DNA of 64,000 nt from Chrysomallon squamiferum (lineage: Eukaryota > Mollusca > Gastropoda > Neomphalida > Peltospiridae). Each line of letters opens with the position of its first letter. Position 1 is the stretch's first letter. The translations under genes were made by a program, and so were the position numbers. Positions 14,101 through 27,928 of this stretch are shown here, piece by piece. The stretch lies in NCBI GenBank assembly GCA_012295275.1, contig CM022665.1, positions 12,639,976 to 12,703,975 on the forward strand, written 5' to 3'. The notes beneath the pieces were generated by a model. The model was not told where the DNA came from, made no database searches, and was given only the letters and a program-made list of their open reading frames with translations.

Positions 14101-16551
14101 TGTCTTTAAGCAGTAACAAATTTAAATATTATCTTGTGTAAAACTGATTTTTCCTCCATTAATTTGTGAGTCAAACCAGGTATATGTTTTTATTTTGGAT
14201 CAAATTAGAGGTGGTAGATTTAGAAGCAGATTGAGGTGTTTCATTGAAAAGGCCTTTTGCTGGGATGGATAGAAAAGAGGTTTGATTATATAAAAATCAA
14301 AGACAATCAAGCAACAAAAAATACTTGAAGTGTGCTCTAGTTATATTCTTTGTAAATCTGAATAAAGTCTTTCCATTTTGTTTGTTGTTTTTTTTAAATA
14401 CAGTATTGGAAACAACAACAAAAAGTAAAAAGCAGTACATGTATATTCTATTAATGTTTTTAATTTTTTTTTTTTTTTTATCTGTTATGCTTCCAGAAGA
14501 AGTATTGGAACCTGTGATTTGGATTCTGGACAATTCTTATGAGTATGGCAATGAATTCTATGGTTCCAATGTCGGTGCAGCAGTCACTTCAGTCTCTGAA
14601 AGATGTTTTCTCACAATGTCACAAGCTTTGGGTCAGTGTCAGGGCACCTGTTTCATTGGACCTTATGGTGCTGGAAAAACAGAAGTTGTCAAGGTAAAGA
14701 TTTAAATTGTTGATGAGTCTGTATTTTCACACTATATTTAAACAGTCATTCCATATTATTTTCAGTTGTCTTTCATTTTATTTTTAATGGACTTTCCATT
14801 TTAATTAGCCTATATACCTACACCCATTATGTTTAAAAAGTCACCCGTCTATTCCTGTGAACACTCTGTTTTTCTGTTTTTAAGCCTTTTTATCTGTATA
14901 AATATAGCTGCTGTCAGTTTGATGATTTCTGTAATTATTTTTTAAAGACATTAATATCCCCAGAATTCTTTAAACAAATAAATTAAAAGAAAAAGCTTAA
15001 ATTTTATGTTACTATAACACATTGCTGAGCCACCCCCTTTAAAATAGTAATTGCTCTATCTATGTAAATACTCCCCCACCCCTTCTAATACACCAGGATT
15101 AAATATTTATTGTCAGATACATTATTATGATTTCTCTTTTAATTTGTTAACAGGGATTAGCCAACATTCTGGGAAATTTTCTTGGCATGTTCCAATGTTC
15201 CCCTTACTTCAGTCATCAGAGTATTGGAAAGATCATACAGGGAATGGCAATGGCAAGTATTAAATATCAGTTACATCCTGGTAATAGTTTAATTTTTTAT
15301 TATTAATATATATTTCATTCTTAAATTGTTAGCATGTTGATTAACATGAGCTGATTTTTGTTTAACTCAGAAATATTGAAGAGGGTATTTTATTTTTATT
15401 TTTTTATTTTATTTTTTTTTTTGCTGTTTAAATTTTCATTGAGATATTCTTGAAGACTGTTATTTATTATTTTAACTGAAAAAATAAACAAAACAGCTAT
15501 GTAATTTTTCTTTCATTACTTCATCAAAAAAATAACAAATATAGATTATGTGTGTGTCTACATATGTACAGATGTCTATATGTGTTTATTTTTTATAACA
15601 AAATCAGTATTTTATATTGTTTATAGGATGGATGTTGGGGTTGTTTTGATGAATGTCACAATCTGAATAAAGAAGCTATGGCTGTCCTTCTGGATCACAT
15701 ACAAGCAATTCTTGGGGCTCTCAAAAACAAAATTGGATTCATGTCATTCTTGGATGGCCAAGAGGTGCAACAACTTTTGTTATCAATTTTATTTTATTTT
15801 ATTTTAAAGACCTCAAAATTGTAAGATATAAATGCAGAAAATATATTGTTCAGAGGTAAAGTTATTGAAAATTATCTAAACTCTAAACAAAAAAATAATT
15901 TAAATTTAAGGATATCTTTAAATGATAGTGTTTTATCAGTTAGTCATTGTAAAGCTTATATTCTGTACTTTATAAATAAAAGAAATTTTAAAAATAAAAC
16001 AAAAGGTCACTTCATATACCTTTTTTGGGAATGGATCACATTTTTTCTACCCTCTGTAATGTATGTATCATTTTTTTTATTTTTTTTCCACAAAAGATTC
16101 CAGTGCGAAAGTCAGTAGGCATGTTCATGACAGCAAATTCAGAACCAGTTTCTCCACTCTTCTCTTCTTCCATGCCCATCAATGTGCGTGAGTCATTCAG
16201 AGTGGTGACTGTGATGAAACCAGACTTTCAGCAAATCTTGAAAGCAAAGTGTTCAGCATTTGGCTTCAGAGCTCCATCTGTTCTTTCAACAAGACTCAAA
16301 GTTTTAACAGAACTTGTCAAGGATCAACTGTTAGTGACATGAATTTGCTCTTACACCGAAAAATGTGTTGTCTATTGTTTTGTTTTTATTATTGTTGCTG
16401 TTTTATTATCTATTTGTTCGTTTGTTTTATTATTGTTGTTATTTTTTTATTGGGGGGGTTTGGTGGTGGTGTTGTATTAGCATATACAAATACATGAGGT
16501 TATAGATACTTTCTTTTCTTTATTTCATGTTTTGAATTTACAAAATAGAGC

Positions 16552-16587
<36 letters not shown>

Positions 16588-19500
16588 TAATTTGATAACA
16601 GTTGTGTCAAGTTGAACTGTAGGGAGAAAAACAAATTATAATTGTAGTCATCTCCCAACATTAATAATAAATAATATTAGTGGAATGGTCATAGAAATTA
16701 AGAATAACAAAAAATAAATAAATAAAATTAACAGAAGGCATGATTCTTGTAGTTTCTACTGACATTTCTGTATTTCAGACCCAAGTACTTTCATCACCAC
16801 TTCACCATTTCTGCACTTGTTGGTACTCTGAAGAGAGCAGCACAGAAGCGCAAGTTGATTCGAGAAGACAAATCAAGTGAAAAGGCTGATAAAAAGGAGG
16901 AAAGTTCACGTTCTGATAGCCAAGCATCAGAAGCCACATCATCAAGACCAGCTATAGGTAAAATTTTACACATTCTTAACTGTTAATTTGGTTTGTTGAC
17001 ATTAAGTATACCAGTTAAAGCTTTGGACTGAAGTGTAACAGACAGCAGCATCAGTGCTTGTAAATCATTGAGTTTCTGGTTCTGCCATGACCCAATTAAT
17101 GAGCTCCTGAATATTCATCTTCCACATAATATTGGGGATATGAATCCAGAAAGGCATGATGTACTTCTTTCATACAACAATAAAACAACTTCCCGATACA
17201 GTCTCAGAGGTTAATGAAGCCTTGGTTTGTTTTACATTCTTGTCCATGCTTCATAGCTGGTTTGCCAAAGAGAATGGTATATACTTTCATTTTTATTATA
17301 AATAGTGCATATAAAATCTTTCTTGTGTTTGATTCATAAAAGTGATGCCAAGAGATGGTAGCTGTGTACTATTCTCATAATTTTTCATAAGAAATACCAT
17401 GTTGCTTTTGAAAGATTGGTGGCAAAAAAATGATATATAAAATTGTTTAAGGAAATTATGTTGAGATTAAATCAATAACTTGGTAATCTATAATTCTTCC
17501 TTACATTTTCTCATGAAAATTGATATAATGACTCAAAAAGCAAAATAAAATAAGAGATATTTCTTTGTCAAATGATGTTTATGCAGGTAACTATAACTAT
17601 AAATGTTTGCTATTGCATTATCATCATCAGTAATTGTCTGTTAATCACAGTGAGTATTTGTTACCACTTTTCTCATTTTTTTTTCTTTTTTTTATTTCTG
17701 GGTTTTTTAAATATATGACAATTCCAAATTTTTTAGTTATAATATTTAGAAGCAGATTTTATTAAAGAAAAAGAAAAATTTATTTATATATATATATATA
17801 TCTATCTCTGTATTATTTCTGGATATTTTGTACATCGCATGTCTTAATTTCAGTATGATGATCCATGGTCAGTCACTTATATTGAGATATATCATATTAA
17901 TAATACAAACTTTTAAAAAATGTGGACAAGGCTTTTTGTTTTTCTTTTCTTTTCTTTTCTTTTTTATTTGCAAATAACTGTATTTTCTTCACTTTTTTAT
18001 CCTACTTTCTTTTTTCTTTTTCATTATTTTTCTTTATTTATTTATTTTTTATTTTTATTTTTATTTTTTTTGTTTTTTGCCCCTCCTTTTTTTGTTAATA
18101 TAAATAGAAAGACGTTTCAGTTTCTTACATCCAGACTGCAAACACAAGAAGCGCAAAGGTAACTTTTCATCAAGTTCTGTTTAAGTAAGACTGTCATAGG
18201 TAAGAAATTCTGTCCAAGACAAGATGAAAGCCATCTGAAGCTTGAAAGTTAAAAGTATATAGAAAAAAATAGAGGTAAAAACTAAACAATAATTTGCTGC
18301 CTAACAGTGAACTGGCATCAAAAGCAAAAACTTTGTTCACTATTAAAGATTAACAAATAAAATATTTCAAAATAAATAAAATAAGAAGTGAAAAATTTGT
18401 AAATTAAATTTACAAAAAAGAAAAAAAAAATGTTTTATATCTTCTCTTGGTCTAATTTGTTTATTTACAGCAAAATGTTTCAAAATTATTATTTGGATAT
18501 TTCTGTTAACAAAAAACACAAAAAACTTAAAAGCAGCCTTACTTTAATATTGTTTACTGGTTATTTTTTGAATTATTTAAATGTTTATTTACTTTGTTTA
18601 TGTTGTAAATAATTAAATTTTATTATGAAGAAGATACTTCTAGGTTTTTTTTTTTTTTTTATTTAATTTGTTTTTAATTTGTGGAAGCATTTATTGTTTC
18701 ATAAATATATTGAATGTTTCATTCAACTTTCTTCATTTTAAATTTATTTTACACACAAATTTATATAAAATTTGAACTATTTCTGTGCTCTCCACATTGT
18801 TTCTTTATTATTTCTTCATTCTTTTCACTTTTTTTTTCTCACTTTTTTCAGTTTTTTTTTTTTTTTTTTTTTTTTCTCTTTTTTATAATAAATAATTTAT
18901 TCAGTATCAGCATTTCAAAATATCCAAGACAAACAGTTACTTTCTTGATTGGAAATCTTTAAAACATTGCTTGTTCTGGCTTTTTACACCATGATTTTCA
19001 TATATTAATCACACCAAATGGTCATTAAAACAAAGCAAATAATCTTTTATTCCTAAATATAATTTAATCTTATGCTTTGTTTTTACTAAATTAATCAGGT
19101 TATATTTATTAGTGCACATAAGTTTGTTTACTCTAACAAATAACTGCACTAATTATTTCCATTTTTGCATTTTACATGTGTCCCTGTTGACCTTACAAAC
19201 ATGGCTGTGTAGTCCTGATTTGAATGTTTTCAAAGATTTCTGTATCCTTAAATAGGAAAAAAAAATCAACAGTCTTGTGTCATTGATGACATTGAGTAAC
19301 TTCTATGCTTTGTTTAATCTAATAGCTTGAAGATGTTATTGTTATTTCACACTGATTTTGATTGTCAGTCATATTTATTATCTGTTAGTTTATTGTGTTG
19401 TTTTTTGTTGTGTTAGGGATTATTATTATTGTTACCTGTTAATTTTATAATGTATCATATTGACATTAATGTTTATTATTGTTGTTGTTGTTACTTTTAT

Positions 19501-21017
19501 TGTAATTATTATTAGTGTCATCATTATTATCATTATTTTTACTATTATTATTATTGCTTTATACAGTAATAACTTACTTTCACTTTGAAACAATGTAATG
19601 CTTTTATACAATAAATAATTATTTTGAATAAATGTATTTGTTTTTATACAACATAATGAACAATCAATAATAACAAAACCAAACCCAGAATTCATGTATT
19701 CTCCTCTTTTGTTTTTCTAATTAAACCAGTTTTTTATTAGTACAAAAGTATGTATTTTATTTATTTATTTATTTATTATTATTATTATTATTATTTTGAA
19801 ATTCATACATTATTTAGATACATTTATTTTTTTCTATTTACTTTTTTATTATGACTAATTATTAATTAGAATCTTTTTCTCTTTCTTTTTTCATTTTTTT
19901 GTTCAGGCCATTCAAAGATGTCTGCACAAAGGAAACCAGGAACACCAAATCCTTTATCTCCAGCAGTCAAACTAGAGCATGCTCTGGTGGCACAGGCAGT
20001 GGAAGAGATCATTGGTCCAAGACTGACAGCAAGTGTAAGTCTAATTAGAGTAATCCGTTATTATTATTATTGTTTTGTTTTCCTGTCACTAGGAATGCTC
20101 TGATGCATTTTTGATTTGTTCCAGTTAGTAGTATATTATTAAGTCTTCTTGTGTTGTGTTTTTTTTTCCAGTGTTGTATAGTCATAACATGTTGTATTTT
20201 ATTCTTCAGTCATCACATTATTGTTTAAGTAGAGTAATCTCACATTATTATTATTAGCATATTATTAAGATTATTATTATTATGTTTCATTTAGTGATGC
20301 TCTATAGACCTATATGATATTATTTCTTTCAATCAGTGGACAAAATTATATTATAGTTTTATATTTCAAATCAATGGATAAGCTCTCTAGGCTCACACTG
20401 TTCTGTTTTGTTCCATAATGGCTGTTTTATTTAATGTTATTTCATGTTGTTGTGTTGCATTTCAGTCAATGGGTATGCTCAAAGCTATTCTGAAGGACTG
20501 TTTCAGTGGTCTGCCTGATCCTCCTCCAGTACAGCACATGTCAGCAAAGTCTCGAGGTCTAGAGATAGAAACTCTTCTTGAAAATAAAGCTCAGGACGCT
20601 GGCCTGGTGGCCAACAAACCATTTATCAACAAGTGTCTTCAGCTTCATAGTCTCTACCAGGCTTATCATGGTAATAAAAGTTTTGGAAATTCTAAAGAAA
20701 ATAAATTTCTGACTTCTTCTTAATATTCTTTTTTCTTTTTTCTTTTTTTTTGTTGAGATAATAATATAATGCAAATAATTATTTATAATAAAAAATCAGC
20801 TAATTAAATCATGGAGTTAAATAAACATAAGTGTAACATATATCTGTTAAATCTGTTGAAGAATTATTTAAAAACATTAAAAATCCTTGTATTCATTTTC
20901 TTTTTACCGTTATTATTTTTGTTGTTGTTTTTATATATTTATTATTATTTATAATTTATTAGTAGTATTATTACTATTCTTTTTGTTGTTATTTTATTTA
21001 TTTATTATTTTTATAAT

Positions 21018-21048
<31 letters not shown>

Positions 21049-22017
21049 AGCAAATTTTTATTTCTTCTTTTTCTTCCTTAACATCCTCATCCTCATCATC
21101 CTCATTATTATTAATAATATTAAACATTATGTTATCAGGAATAATAGTTGCTGGTCCACCAGGAAGTGGTAAAACATCAGTCATTGAGACTCTGGTTGAG
21201 TCACTGTGTACCTGCCCTCGAGGAATGTCTCGCAGTTCTATGTCCAGCAAAACATCAACACAACCCGAAGTCATTCACAAACTGCTGAAAATTAATCCAT
21301 TGGTTGTGGACAGTTCTGACTTGATGTTTGGATACCTGAATCAGAATCATGACTGGGTTGATGGCATTTTCACTACAGCATGCAGGAAAGCAAACAGGGT
21401 ATATATGATTATAAACTGACAGCATAAGAAATTCTTCTCTTATTTATTATTATTATTATTATTATTTTTTTTGTACAAACATTGTTATTTCCATATTTAT
21501 GTTTGACTAAAGTATTAATTTGTGCAAATATAAACAGTTAAATTTAAAACATATTAAAAATAATAAACCGTTAAATTGTTTTTAAAATGCATTTAATAAT
21601 TGTTTATGTCAGTGTCGACTTATTTTTATGTCTCTGCCTGATATGTTTATATCTATATTTATGTCTATATGTCTGATGTGTTCACATCTGTGTCTAATAT
21701 TTACCTGCCTGATATGTTTGTATCCGTATGTGATATTTTTATATATGTCTCTGAAATGTTTGATATGTGATACATTTGAATCTGTTCTGATATTTTTATA
21801 TCTCTCTAATATGTTTATAATAATTCTGAAATATTTTTTTCAGTGTCTAATATATTAGCATCTGATGTGTTTAAAACAGAATGTTAAACATTATTAATGA
21901 GTGGTATTATGTATCTATGTTTCTGTGTATTTGTAATCTGCTTTTGTAAATTTGTGCCTGTCTTTATCTGAATGTGCATTTATATATGAATATATTTATG
22001 TACATTTCTTTATATAT

Positions 22018-22060
<43 letters not shown>

Positions 22061-23752
22061 ATACAATAATTTATTTACATTATTTTTCAGAATATCAGTG
22101 TTACCTGGCTTTGTCTTGATGGTCCACTAAATGCTGGATGGGCAGATAATTTTAACAGTATTCTGTCTGGAGACAAAGTGAGTTATCTTTCTTTTCAAAC
22201 TAGAGGCAGCTTTCCTTGAATTGTATTAATTTTTGTATAGTACCATTTAACAATAACCTAAATTACATATGCTTGTAAAATATATATATTTGATAGATAA
22301 ATTGTGTCTTTTCCAATTCTTTTAAACCAAATAGGAAGTCTGAGTTCTGAATGAATAATTAGTTATTTTCAATATTCAGTAAAGATAAAATGTTTTTTAA
22401 AAACATGACATCAATCATGATAAAGAACAGAACAATTAAGGAATCCATTAATATAAATAGTTTTGAAAATTCATTGTATTATAACATGTTTTTGGGTGGG
22501 TTTTTTTTGTTGTTTGTTTGTTTGTTTTGTCATAAATTGTTTGTGGTGAAATAACTTCCTGTAAAATATTTGATAAATTTTTAAAAATATTTTTATTAGA
22601 CACTTCATCTGAAGAACGGAGACAAGCTGTTTTTATCTGATAACATTATTTTGCTGTTTGAAACTGACAGTCTTATTTCGGCTTCTCCTGCCACAGTTGC
22701 CAGATCTGTAAGTCATTTTTGGTCAAAAATATTGGTTTGATATATTGTTGTTTTATTGCAAACAGTAATATTAATATTTATGTTAGTTTTGATCATTTAT
22801 TATTATTATTGTTATGACAATTTATTAAATTATTATTATTGTTGTTGTTGTAAATATATTTTTAAAAGTTTATTTACCAAACATTAAGCATAGTATTGTT
22901 ATTTTAATTTAATTTAATTTTATATTATTTTATTTTATTATTATTATTTTTTTTTAAAAAGGGAATTTTGTATTTGGATCAAGATGTTGTTGGTTGGAAA
23001 CCTATAGCAAAAGCTTGGCTGGAAAACCGTACTCAGCAAGAAGTGCATGTAAGTTTTAAATATTTAAATTTTTACTTCTAATATTTCAATTTGAATTACA
23101 AAATACATTTATAATTATTTTGGTAACTTTTTCATTAAAAAGAAAGATAATATTATCATAAATTTGTAATGAAGTTTTTCCCACCAGTTTTTGTATATTT
23201 TTTATTAATATTTTATTTTACTATTCAGAATTGTGAAAATTTATATGTTGATTTAAAAAGTATTCTAATTAGAAGATTATATATACCAGTATATTTCACT
23301 TTTTTCATTTTTATTTATTTATTTTTTTTTTTCAAAAGAAATGTAATTTTATTGCTGCACATGTCTGAAAAATTAACAACCTGCCACAGCACTTTATTAT
23401 TAACAAACACTTAAATTAACGCTTAACAAAATATTCTTATTGTTTCAGTAACATTACTCTTCCAGCTGGTTATTAATACATTATTATTATTTTTTTCATT
23501 TTGTATATTATCTATAATTCATTAACAATATAACTGTTTACATATCATCTTGCACAGTGTTCTAACTAAAACCAAAATTAATGTAAGTAAATTGGTATAG
23601 TAATACATGGTGTATGTAATTTTTGTTAAAATTTTATGAACCAGATAATTTGTCAAACATAAATTTCAGATAGTTTGGTCTCTGACTGTCAAATGAAATA
23701 ATAACATTTTTGATATTCTGAAATTGCATTAATGTCACTGTTTATTTTACTA

Positions 23753-23789
<37 letters not shown>

Positions 23790-24716
23790 TTACAATTTTT
23801 ATTTTTTTAAATTATATTTTATAAGTTATTATTTAATTTATATACATTTTATTTTATAATAAATGTATTTTATTTTGTTTCACTGTTTGTCTATTTTATT
23901 TTAGTTTATTATTATTTTTTTTTATTAACCATATTTTATATTTTATTTTTCAGTTTATTCATTTTGTTTATTTTATTATTATTATTTTTTTATTATTAAC
24001 ATATCATTTTTATTTTTGCTAAGTCATTAAAATTTAGTAGTAAACCATGTAACTAAATTTTACACTGAGGGCTCATTTCATCTCATTCTTTAAACAGATT
24101 GATGGAAAAACTGATAATAGCACAGAGGGGGTAACACTTCTTATTGTTGTGCATTATTACTTTTAAAATCTGCCTTTTCTTTCTCAGAATCTGTCTTCAT
24201 CATGAAAACTATGTTTAAAATTATTTCTCTATAATTTATGACATTATTATTAAAATATATTGTTTATCCAAACTGAAGATAAAATGAGACTTAATTCATA
24301 AATTATTAATTTATTACATTATTATTAAAATATATTGTTTATCCAAAGTGAAGATAAAATGAGACTTAATTCATAAATTAATCATTTTTAAACATTTAAA
24401 AAAAAATTTCAATGCACATCATTAACTTAATTTAACTTTTAGGATCAGGTGAGTATAGTTCCTGGATCAATTCATTCTAATATTTAGAATCCTGGATCAG
24501 GCCCTCATAGATGATAATTTTAAAAACAATAAAAGAAAAAAAAAATAGTTGTTTAACAAATGGTTGTACATATTTAAAAAAACTGGATTTCAGGATGCTT
24601 AAAAACTGAGGATGATATTTGAACAAAATAATCACAAATAGTATTAATGGTATTCATTAAGAAACTGAGGCTTTCACATTCAAATTACAAGATTATAAAT
24701 CAGAAAGATTTGTTTT

Positions 24717-24752
<36 letters not shown>

Positions 24753-27700
24753 AATAATAATATTAATAATTTTTTTATTGTGTTAAAAGTACAAAAATAA
24801 GAATTCTCTGAGATGTTTGAAAAATAATACCTGTGTTTATCTAATATGTTTGATTTAGCTATTACTGGAAATAATCTATACTGGATAAAAAAAAAAAAAA
24901 AAAAAAAAAAAACATATTTAAAGATAGTTCAGAAACATAAGCATTATAATAAAGAACATTTAATTTTTGCTTATGCTCTGAGAATTAAATGGCAGAAATT
25001 ATAGAACTTTTCCACATAGTTCTTGTATGTGTTCAGTTCAAGGTTTTTAGTTGATATTTTTAGTTGAACTCAGAGATTAAATAATAGCAAATGTTTTCCA
25101 ATTGCTTGTTATTTGTTTATTTGCATGTTTTTTAAATATTCATGAAGGAGCTAAACCCTGGATTATAATTTAACTTTTTAATCTTTACATTTGCTTAATA
25201 ATCTGTGTTTAAACAGCCTGCATGTTTAATTCTAGAGTCTCTGTTGTTTTTGTTTGCATAATCAAAAATCTGCATGTTTTTTTTTTTAATATATTTGTTC
25301 CTTGTGCATGACAATGTTAGCATTATTATATAAACATAAAGTATAAAAAAAACCTTTAAAAAAACTTGACTTATATATCAAGTAAAAACAATATAATATA
25401 TACTTATATCCACATAACATATACATACATGTATGTGTGTGGGTATATGTATGTACACATATACACACATGCACACACACACACACACACCTATACAAAA
25501 ATTCATACAAACACAGACATATACTTACCATGCACATAAACATGCATACATTCATGTTAGTGCAGGCATGCACACAGGCACAAACAAAAACTCAAACTTC
25601 ATATATTTGGTTCTGTTTTCTTATAGAAGAAATAATTTAGTTGGAGAGTAAACAGCCTTTACCAAACTGTTTTCTGAACAGTTTAAATTTCTTTTTCTTA
25701 ATATGTGTGTCTGTGATAACTAATTAATAAAGTACTAATACACAAATCTAAATCAGGAACTTCGACATAACATTTTTGACACATTATTTATAATTGCATT
25801 TTTATTATTACCAGTTACAAAATAACTGCTAATAAATAATATTTCATTCTTTTCAAAATTACAATTTTATATATATTTAGGAGATATTCTGTTTTTCACC
25901 ATAATAATTTTGTACTGTAATAATTTAGTATTCTTACTTGATTCTGTATATAAAGTTGCATCTTTTCTAATAAATTTAGCATTACTATAAATTACTTTGA
26001 TAATGTTAGATCTTTGAAAGATTGTACAGTTAATATAAAATTGTTGAATAATTTCAGGTCCTCCAAAGATCATTTCAAAAAATATTGGACCCTATTTCCC
26101 AGTTTGTGCTGCGTGAAACCAGGTGAGTAACATTTGTTTGTGAGATAAAGAATATTATATATTTCTATGTAAGAATTGTTTTAAAGTAAATAATATATCT
26201 CTACTTTGCCAATGGAAGGGAATGCAGTTAAATTTCTTCTTAAATTTTGAAATAATTTTTTTCTATTTCATTTTGTTTAACTTCTGATGTTTTCTCTTCT
26301 TAATTTTTAATTTATATTGCTTTCTAGTTTTTCTTTTTAATTTACTTCTCCTTTTAATTGTTATTATTATTTATTTATTTATTTATTTTTTTTTTTTTTT
26401 TTGCTTTTCCATTTATTTGTATTTTGTAGTTTCCTTTATCATTCTAATTCTTTCTTTTTTTCTTTATATCAGTATTTTTGCTTTCTTTCATATATCTTCA
26501 TTAAATAATATATTAGTAATTTTATAAATAAATATCCAACCTCTGGAATAATCATATAAGATGTGTATTAAGATTTAATTCTATAAAATAACATAATAAA
26601 AAAAAAAAAAAAAAAAAAACTGTTGATATCATTCAGATTAATGGCTAATTATTCTGTTGCAAATTTCAGTTTAGACTTTCAAGTACAGAATAATAGTATA
26701 ATCATTCAAACTAAAATATTTATAAAATATAATTTAATTTAATGACAATATTCCTTTAAAACTAAGTATCTTTGGTTTTTTTTACTCGTAGACCAAAACT
26801 GAGTCTGTGTGAAGTTGGAATGTTCAAAACATGTCTGGGACTGCTGTCAGCCATGTTGGCAGACAATATTGAGATAGGAGGAGAGCAGCACATTGAGCGA
26901 GTTTTTCTCTTCTGTCTTATCTGGACATTTGGTGGACTGCTGGACAACTCTGACCGCAAGGCATTCAGTGATCTTCTGAAAACATTGTCATCAGCGTATG
27001 TCCTACTTTAAAAAACCAAAACCAAAAATTTTATTAATTGTGTGTGTGTGTGTAAAATACACAAAATATTACTGTAGTTATGGGAACAAATAATTTTATA
27101 TCTTTGTATTTTTTTTTTATTGTATTATTTGCATCTTGTTATCTTTTGTTTGGAATAATAATGCAAGATATTTTATTTATTTTATTTTATTTATGAGAAT
27201 ATCATTTTCTTAACAACTGTTTTGGCTTCATATTTTTTTTTTTTTTAATATTTTGTGTTATTAAACATTATTTAAATTTCTTTAATTGATATAAAATATT
27301 TTCATTTTCAATTCAAACAAATGGTTATACAAACACATACACACACATACACACACATACATTATTTTTGATGAAAATGATTAAAGTAATTAAAAAAAAA
27401 AGATAAATATAGAAATTTTAGTTTCATTTTATTATTATTTAAGATTGCCAGATGATGATCGAGATATCTGTGTGTTTGATTACTATGTGGATGAATCTGG
27501 AGAGTGGGATCCATGGCATTCAAAGTAAGTCCATTATAAAAATATCTCTTAAATATTTTATTGATAAATAAATTAGTGTTTTAAAGATTTCAAAAAGTAC
27601 AGCAATCTTTTACAAAAAAACTTTTTATTAGAAGTTTTAAAAGCAAAATAGCATAAATAATTATTCATTGTAAAATAATTTTTTTTTTTTTTTATTATTT

Positions 27701-27892
27701 ATTATATTTTTATTGACTTTTTTTCTTATGAATAATGCAATCTTAACATAAATCTTATTAAAGTGAAAGAAGGAAAAATATTAAATTATCAGTTGTGAAT
27801 TCTGAGAATATATTATATTTAATATTTATTAATATACAAAAATGATTTTTGAAAATTATAATAAATTCTCTATAATTTTTATTATGATTATT

Positions 27893-27928
<36 letters not shown>

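Larger units (their letters stand above)
23049..26057 (+). other. 3.0-kb intron, possibly with tiny cassette exons
   Basis: Two in-frame microexon candidates (24098-24130, 33 nt; 24443-24448, 6 nt), a 75-bp-period duplication (24241-24380), an AAC/AAT tract (24717-24763), poly-A (24887-24912) and a CA-rich stretch (25428-25500). Exons 26 and 27 join in frame without any insert. Confidence 0.6.

Noticed and set aside
25428-25590. CA-rich stretch considered as a CRISPR-like or structured array
   Set aside because: It is simple-sequence repeat with no regular spacer structure in a eukaryotic intron.
25627-25650. Segment after the good acceptor ttttcttatag in the exon 26-27 intron
   Set aside because: Third codon in the needed frame is TAA.
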